Shown one piece after another: positions 5,344 through 9,057 of a stretch of 9,057 bases of DNA. The position numbers were made by a program, and so were the translations under genes. Each line of letters opens with the position of its first letter. Positions within the stretch are counted from its first letter, which is position 1. Source of the DNA: Methylococcales bacterium (GTDB lineage: Bacteria > Pseudomonadota > Gammaproteobacteria > Methylococcales > UBA1147); contig JANXGZ010000170.1 in assembly GCA_024958995.1 (NCBI GenBank), positions 1 through 9,057 of the forward strand. The letters are read 5' to 3'. The notes under the pieces were generated by a model. It did not search any database. It was not told where the DNA came from and worked only from the letters and a program-made list of their open reading frames with translations.

Positions 5344-6666
5344 TTAATTGTCCGAGAATTCTGGCTGAATACCCAGTTTCAATGACTCGTCCTTGTAGCC
5401 ACGTGGTGGCAGCACGAAACTACCAAAAGCCTTTGCGATGTTGCTCATGATCCGCCATTCGGCTTGCAGTACACGTTGGGCCCGGTCCGTGCGACCCCGC
5501 TGGCAGCTTTTCTCAACCGCGGACCGTTCAATCATGACCTGGTATAGATCAAGCGCCTTTTTGGCCGTACAACTGATATCGAACTCTCTCGCTGTGGCAT
5601 CCACCCCACGCTGAATCAACGCTTTCTCCTCCGGATTCAACGCGGCCACCCAACCAAGGGCAGAGGCAAATGCTTCAACATCGCCGTTCGCCAGCAGCCG
5701 CCCATTGAACCGGTCGCGAACCACTTCCCGCACCCCTGATGCGTCCAAGGCCACCACCGGAACACTGGCCGCCATCGCCTCAGCTAGAACCATCCCCTGG
5801 GTCTCCGTATGGGAGCAAAAAGCGAAAGCATCCATTGCCTTGTAGGCTCCCGACAGGTCTTCCTTTTTCAGCAAACCGGCTGGAACGAAGCGATCTGCAA
5901 CGTTCATTTCATCCATGACCCGGTGAATTTCAGTCGTCATCGGTCCTTCGCCAACCAGGACGAAAAATGCAGTTCGGTTCTGCTGAAGAAATAGCCCCAC
6001 GGCACGCGCCAGAAATTCAAGGTTCTTCTCGGTCGCCATGCGGCCGACATGCCCAACCACGAATGCATCCCTCGGAATATTGCGTTTCTCGCGAAACAGG
6101 CTACCGGCTCCGCCACTGAAAAACGTCGTGTTCACCCCGGTTGGAATCACTGAAACCGGCGTATCCACCCCACGCTTCATCAAGAGATCGGCAACGCTTT
6201 CACTCGGCGCGATAACCGCATCACAAAAATTGCAGTAACCGGATACAAGGTTAACCACGTAGTGTTTCAGCCGTACCGAGTCCCACGGAATGTAATGAGT
6301 GTACTTCTCATACATTGTGTGATGGGTAAAAACCAGCGGAACCCCCCGGCCTGACGATATGCGTTTTGCCGTACCACCCAGCGCAAAGGGGTGATGCACA
6401 TGAACGATATCCGGTTCGAATCGTTTCATCTGGATACTGCCCTTCCCCGGCAAAGGCATGGGCAAAGAAAACTCGGTTCCGTTGAGATGCTGTATCGCCG
6501 GGAAACGCACCACATCGGTTTCCGCCCGCTGCGCGTTCTTGTAGCGGGGAGCCGCAACCATGACCCGATGCCCCTGGCGACGATATTCATCGACAAATCT
6601 CTGTACACTTTGCGCAACACCCCCAACATAAGGCATGAAGGTATTCGTCAACATGAGAATGTTCAT
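5344..6666 (-). CDS. GT4 glycosyltransferase, probably lipid (diacylglycerol) glycosyltransferase
   Basis: A 440-residue retaining GT-B glycosyltransferase of family GT4. The acceptor-side loop GGVAQSVQRF is at residues 15-24 and HVHHPFALGG at 89-98. THHTMYEKYTHYIPWD (114-129) is typical of monoglucosyl-diacylglycerol synthases. The donor side has VIPTGVNT (173-180), GRMATEKN (208-215, with R209 and K214 as expected phosphate contacts), VGEGP (238-242), and the EX7E motif E288-TQGMVLA-E296 followed by VPVVALDASGVREV. The start fits the conserved MNILMLTNTFMPYVGG opening, although there is no Shine-Dalgarno. About 55 residues after position 385 extend beyond the usual fold, are basic, and end SDN; they might bind the membrane or the next gene's product. 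The gene abuts the acyltransferase. The exact sugar and acceptor are inferred from family resemblance. Confidence 0.9.
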   Translation of the reverse strand: MNILMLTNTFMPYVGGVAQSVQRFVDEYRRQGHRVMVAAPRYKNAQRAETDVVRFPAIQHLNGTEFSLPMPLPGKGSIQMKRFEPDIVHVHHPFALGGTAKRISSGRGVPLVFTHHTMYEKYTHYIPWDSVRLKHYVVNLVSGYCNFCDAVIAPSESVADLLMKRGVDTPVSVIPTGVNTTFFSGGAGSLFREKRNIPRDAFVVGHVGRMATEKNLEFLARAVGLFLQQNRTAFFVLVGEGPMTTEIHRVMDEMNVADRFVPAGLLKKEDLSGAYKAMDAFAFCSHTETQGMVLAEAMAASVPVVALDASGVREVVRDRFNGRLLANGDVEAFASALGWVAALNPEEKALIQRGVDATAREFDISCTAKKALDLYQVMIERSAVEKSCQRGRTDRAQRVLQAEWRIMSNIAKAFGSFVLPPRGYKDESLKLGIQPEFSDN

Positions 6667-6702
6667 AGCGCGTGCAATGTTAAATATTGGTTGGTTTTGG
6701 TT

Positions 6703-6771
6703 TCCGACCGGAGTTTCAGGGGAATATTGACGTGAACTTGAACAGCACTTCCCCTAAACATGTTGGTCGGA
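6703..6771 (-). promoter_or_regulatory. Nested inverted repeat in the leader of the glycosyltransferase gene
   Basis: Three arm pairs fold one inside the other: TCCGACC (6703-6709) with GGTCGGA (6765-6771), GTTT (6713-6716) with AAAC (6756-6759), and AGGGGAA (6718-6724) with TTCCCCT (6749-6755). That gives 18 base pairs with a one-base bulge and a small internal loop, around a 24-nt apex that can add GTG/CAC. It lies 37-105 nt before the glycosyltransferase start. No T-tract follows on either strand, so it is not a simple terminator. It could be a cis-regulatory RNA or a protein-binding dyad. The 36 nt between it and the ATG are A/C-rich and lack a Shine-Dalgarno. Confidence 0.5.
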
Positions 6772-6817
6772 CTCGCTTCAAAATTTGCAGGACGCTCGCA
6801 GCCAAATAGTCTTTCGT

Positions 6818-6931
6818 CTACACAAGACCATAACGCAAGCCTGCAAATGTACCCAACTTTCTCGTTTTTTTCCAGATTAACGTACCCTGATCCATATAGT
6901 CGAACTGAACAACCAATCCTAACCTTTGCAT
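6818..6931 (-). CDS. Possible 37-codon leader ORF
   Basis: ATG 6931 opens a frame of 37 codons ending in TAG, with a product starting MQRLGLVVQFDYMDQG and a basic middle (WKKTRK). It is in the same frame as the 11-codon ORF just upstream, separated by a TGA and one CTG codon. It has no Shine-Dalgarno of its own, so translation would need reinitiation or readthrough. I do not recognise it and it may be chance. Confidence 0.2.
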   Translation of the reverse strand: MQRLGLVVQFDYMDQGTLIWKKTRKLGTFAGLRYGLV

Positions 6932-6934
6932 CAG

Positions 6935-6970
6935 TCAGCCTGGCGCATTGAAAAATGCAAAATCGGACAC
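6935..6970 (-). CDS. Possible 11-codon leader peptide
   Basis: A GTG at 6970 sits 5 nt after a perfect AGGAGG (6976-6981) and opens an 11-codon frame (VSDFAFFNAPG in conceptual form) ending in TGA. A strong extended -10 element lies just upstream, so the predicted RNA would start only about 12 nt before the GTG. The peptide has three phenylalanines but no run of one regulatory amino acid, so classic attenuation is not evident. It heads the region leading into the glycosyltransferase gene. Confidence 0.3.
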   Translation of the reverse strand: MSDFAFFNAPG

Positions 6971-6988
6971 GTCAACCTCCTTTTTTGA

Positions 6989-6997
6989 ATTATAACA
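6989..6997 (-). promoter_or_regulatory. Extended -10 promoter reading toward the glycosyltransferase
   Basis: The minus strand reads TGTTATAAT, a perfect extended -10 (TGnTATAAT). No good -35 hexamer exists at 16-18 bp, which is common for extended -10 promoters and for activator-dependent ones. Transcription would begin near 6982, directly before AGGAGG. Confidence 0.5.
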
Positions 6998-7014
6998 GCA
7001 ACCCGCACTGATTT

Positions 7015-7044
7015 TTCGATTTTCCCCTTGAAAAGGGTATCGAA
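7015..7044. promoter_or_regulatory. Long dyad upstream of the extended -10 promoter
   Basis: TTCGAT (7015-7020) pairs with ATCGAA (7039-7044), and inside it CCCTT (7025-7029) pairs with AAGGG (7033-7037). The 30-bp element covers roughly -33 to -62 of the minus-strand promoter, where an activator would bind. It also lies upstream of the desaturase. Further TTCGAA-like motifs occur near 7066 and 7141. Confidence 0.35.
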
Positions 7045-7084
7045 CCAATTTTCTAATCCAGATCAATTTTCGAACGGATCAGCC

Positions 7085-7113
7085 TTAGAAGCCAGTTCGC
7101 TAGGGATTATAAT
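7085..7113 (+). promoter_or_regulatory. Candidate promoter of the desaturase-esterase operon
   Basis: A perfect TATAAT (7108-7113) lies about 90 bp before the desaturase start. The best -35 at 17 bp is TTAGAA (7085-7090), only 3 of 6 consensus. Transcription would start near 7120 and leave a leader of about 85 nt. Confidence 0.35.
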
Positions 7114-7203
7114 GACAATAACTAAAGAATCTATCCGGCATTCGAATTGCTAAGGTTTCTGCATGTCAATATAATCAATCGATTATTAGAAATCGACCTT
7201 AAT

Positions 7204-8010
7204 ATGCTTTTCTGGACCTTGCAACGCGTTCTGGCCTGCTATTCCCTCCTGCTTTACTCGATGATTTTTGTCGCGATTGACTACGATGCGGCAATCGAGC
7301 TGGTTTCGGGGCCTCTACCGTGGATACTGATTATCCTGCAAATCGCCAGGCACTCGGCACTCGGCATGACCCTGGGCTTCCACCGCTATTACTCCCACGC
7401 GGCCTACAAGGCCTCTCGCGCTTACGAGTTTTTCATTGCCTATTCCTGCTCGGCATCGAACCAGGCCGCAATGTCCTGGTGGGCCGGCACCCACCGCTAC
7501 CATCACGTACACTGCGACGACGAGAAAGACCCGCATTCTCCGGTTTCCCGATCATTTCTTTACGCCTGGCTCGGCTGGGGCTACGACCCCAGGCATGCAA
7601 ACATCACCATCAAGCTGCGTTATCCAGAAACCCGCTGGCTGGATAAGTGGTGTTTCGTCATCCCCTGGATGGAATGGGCATTGATCTGGCTGGCCTCCGG
7701 TTCGCTGGCCTTTGCAACCATCGTATCCCTGATTCCCGCAGGACTTTCTCCGATCGGGACCTTGTTTTTCAACTGCATGTCTCACGGAGGGGACGCGGAT
7801 GACAAGGGCTGTACAGCGCGGCAGTACAACATGCTGTCGGCCTTCCTTCTGGGGGAACACGATCACCTGGATCATCACATTTACCCGACCAAGGCCAAAC
7901 GGCCAGGCCCGGACCTGCCCTACTGGCTGGTCTTGTGGCCGATGGCAAAGCTGGGGTTCATCTGGGACCTGAAAAATGATCACACCGACAGGCGCCGTGG
8001 ACCCGGCTGA
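7204..8010 (+). CDS. Membrane fatty-acid desaturase (delta-9/SCD type)
   Basis: A 268-residue integral membrane di-iron desaturase that introduces a cis double bond into a long acyl chain using oxygen and an electron donor. The three histidine boxes are clear: H60-RYYS-H65, H97-RYHH101 (in GTHRYHHVHCDDEKDPHS), and HDHLDHHIYP (219-228), plus N190-CMSH194 before the last box as in stearoyl-CoA desaturases. Hydrophobic segments lie at about 5-25, 36-56, 73-92 and 156-190. I use ATG 7204; an upstream TTG at 7147 would add 19 residues of non-family-like sequence, and neither has a good Shine-Dalgarno. Whether the substrate is acyl-CoA or an acyl lipid cannot be told. It forms an operon with the esterase 23 nt downstream and lies opposite the glycolipid genes. 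Confidence 0.92.
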   Translation: MLFWTLQRVLACYSLLLYSMIFVAIDYDAAIELVSGPLPWILIILQIARHSALGMTLGFHRYYSHAAYKASRAYEFFIAYSCSASNQAAMSWWAGTHRYHHVHCDDEKDPHSPVSRSFLYAWLGWGYDPRHANITIKLRYPETRWLDKWCFVIPWMEWALIWLASGSLAFATIVSLIPAGLSPIGTLFFNCMSHGGDADDKGCTARQYNMLSAFLLGEHDHLDHHIYPTKAKRPGPDLPYWLVLWPMAKLGFIWDLKNDHTDRRRGPG

Positions 8011-8033
8011 AGACCACCCTGTGTCGGGCGGCA

Positions 8034-8804
8034 TTGATCGGTAACCCAGATCAGACCACTCTGGGCGAATGGCTGGCCCAGGAGCCCTTTTCAATGGCGC
8101 TGTCTTCGGGCTTCTTTGGTTTTTTTGCCCATTTCGGATTCCTCGATGCACTACAGGACGCCGGATTCGGACCCGCGCATGTTTCAGGTTCCAGCGCAGG
8201 AGCTATGGCCGCTGCCTATTGGGCATGCGGCCTGAACGTATCGGATCTGAAACCCCGCCTATTTACCCTGAAAAGGTCCGATTTCTGGGATCCGGCACCC
8301 GGCCCCGGCTTGCTAAAAGGACAACGGTTTAGAACGATTCTGGAAGAAATCTACCCGGTCGCAAGGGTCGAGCAGTGCAGCACCCGGCTAAGCATCTCGG
8401 CCTTTAATCTTCTCAGCCTTTCAACTCACACATTGCACAGTGGACGGCTTCGTGATGCCGTCTATGCATCCTGCTCGGTTCCGTTGCTGTTTCATCCGCT
8501 GCGGATCGGCGACGCACTTTACCTCGACGGGGGCATCGCCGACCGGCCTGCCTTTGCAGGGCTGCCGATCGAGGGACGAGTTCTCTACCATCACCTGGAA
8601 CCCCGTCGGCCGAGCATGAAGTCCGACCGAGGACTTACCCGGCTTCTTCAGACACGCCCCAACACGGTCGCCATCAAAACCCGGAATGTCGAAGCGGTAA
8701 CCCCGGGGAAGTTGGACCTGGGTCGACAGGCCTTCGACCAGGTCCGTGCGGCAACAAAAAAGGCATTCAACCTGCCCGTGATCAACCGCAGGGTAATCGT
8801 CTGA
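8034..8804 (+). CDS. Patatin-like phospholipase/acyl hydrolase
   Basis: A 256-residue patatin-family lipid acyl hydrolase with a Ser-Asp dyad. The nucleophile elbow is VSGSSAGAM with S54, and the aspartate is D165 in YLDGGIADRP. ASCSVP (145-150) is the family's helix-capping motif. The oxyanion region, usually a GGGxxG loop, reads ALSSGFFGFFAHFGFLDAL (22-40), and I recall this SSGFFGFFAH form from a proteobacterial subgroup whose N terminus also carries an EWL-PF segment. Because GEWLAQEPFS here matches that, I prefer the TTG start at 8034 over the internal ATG at 8094, although the ATG has an AGGAG 9 nt upstream. The C-terminal part (VLYHHLEPRRPS, then a basic helix) also looks like that subgroup. 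Probable role is release of acyl chains from membrane lipids beside the desaturase. Confidence 0.88.
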   Translation: MIGNPDQTTLGEWLAQEPFSMALSSGFFGFFAHFGFLDALQDAGFGPAHVSGSSAGAMAAAYWACGLNVSDLKPRLFTLKRSDFWDPAPGPGLLKGQRFRTILEEIYPVARVEQCSTRLSISAFNLLSLSTHTLHSGRLRDAVYASCSVPLLFHPLRIGDALYLDGGIADRPAFAGLPIEGRVLYHHLEPRRPSMKSDRGLTRLLQTRPNTVAIKTRNVEAVTPGKLDLGRQAFDQVRAATKKAFNLPVINRRVIV

Positions 8805-8813
8805 AACGGGGCA

Positions 8814-9057
8814 TCAGTTCCCGACCGCGTCTTGTGGCATAAAAGCGAGGGTATTGCCGAAATGGCGCGACAATCGGTAGCCACGCTGTTGCAACACGCT
8901 TTCCCAGGAGTCTCTGTGTTTTTTTTCGATGTACTGGTGCTCGTACAGCAAGATCCCGGGAGCCAGGCGGTCAAAATCAATCTGTTTCAGGATTTCATGG
9001 TCGTATCCCTCTGTATCCACGAGCAACAGATCAATCCGGCGAATATCATGTTTTAAT
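8814..9057 (-). CDS. FkbM-family methyltransferase (paralogue 2), 5' end outside the window
   Basis: The frame is open from the right edge to the TGA at 8814-8816, giving 80 C-terminal residues. It carries the family's late motif LLLVDTEGYDHEILKQIDFD followed by ILLYEHQYIEKKH, and the terminal RGYRLSRHFGNTLAF. Over the shared 72 residues I count 34 identities with the FkbM protein at 586-1287, with no gaps; this copy has a slightly longer tail (PQDAVGN). The SAM-binding N-terminal half is not in the window. The gene converges on the patatin-like gene with only 9 bp between the stop codons and no evident terminator, so the two transcripts probably overlap at their 3' ends. Confidence 0.85.
   Translation of the reverse strand, partial: LKHDIRRIDLLLVDTEGYDHEILKQIDFDRLAPGILLYEHQYIEKKHRDSWESVLQQRGYRLSRHFGNTLAFMPQDAVGN

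Noticed and set aside
6935..6937. In-frame TGA as a selenocysteine codon joining the 11- and 37-codon ORFs
   Set aside because: No SECIS-like stem-loop with a suitable apical loop was seen directly downstream and no selenoprotein family is recognisable.
6760..6951. 63-codon plus-strand frame between the glycosyltransferase and desaturase genes
   Set aside because: No Shine-Dalgarno, low-complexity Ser-rich product, and it runs through the inverted repeat and leader ORFs on the other strand.
7552..8151. 199-codon minus-strand frame across the desaturase and esterase genes
   Set aside because: Antisense to the coding sequence of the histidine boxes; proline- and glycine-rich with no domain, so a shadow.
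8805..8830. CGGG/CCCG hairpin between the convergent esterase and FkbM genes as a terminator
   Set aside because: Only a 4-bp stem with a long loop and no T-tract on either strand.

Overview
The window looks like chromosomal DNA of a Gram-negative bacterium, probably a gammaproteobacterium of roughly balanced base composition. This is an inference from the gene families (a Sec-secreted small protein, a DUF374-type acyltransferase, a patatin-like esterase of a proteobacterial type, a COG2907 flavoprotein, FkbM methyltransferases). There are no rRNA or tRNA genes, IS elements, CRISPR arrays or phage genes. The content is mostly lipid and envelope metabolism, arranged as short operons on both strands.

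Left part (1-1641, minus strand): the 5' end of a secreted small protein that runs off the left edge (1-303); a gene-free stretch (304-585); an FkbM-family methyltransferase (586-1287); and a possible 69-codon gene with a strong Shine-Dalgarno site and its own promoter (1432-1641). Centre left (1867-3836, plus strand): a two-gene unit made of a COG2907-type FAD oxidoreductase and a seven-helix DUF6629-like membrane protein, 8 nt apart. It is followed by a compact candidate transcription unit (4122-4492) with a promoter, a leader hairpin, a 24-codon single-helix membrane peptide with a very strong Shine-Dalgarno site, and an intrinsic terminator.

Centre right (4612-6666, minus strand): a GT4 glycosyltransferase of the diacylglycerol-glucosyltransferase type, followed with stop and start codons directly abutting by a DUF374/LPLAT-type acyltransferase. 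Upstream lies an unusually structured intergenic region (6667-7203). It holds a nested inverted repeat, short leader ORFs, an extended -10 promoter and a long dyad. Right part (7204-8804, plus strand): a three-histidine-box membrane fatty-acid desaturase and a patatin-like acyl hydrolase in one operon, meeting head-on the 3' end of a second FkbM methyltransferase (8814-9057, minus strand, truncated by the right edge).

Taken together, the genes could desaturate acyl chains, release or exchange them, oxidise them, and build or acylate a glycolipid, with methyltransferases possibly decorating a surface glycan. That joint role is inferred from neighbourhood and family, not shown by the sequence. 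The features most worth checking are the 24-residue membrane peptide unit, the structured leader in front of the glycosyltransferase, the FAD oxidoreductase/DUF6629 pair, and the two related FkbM genes bracketing the lipid genes.
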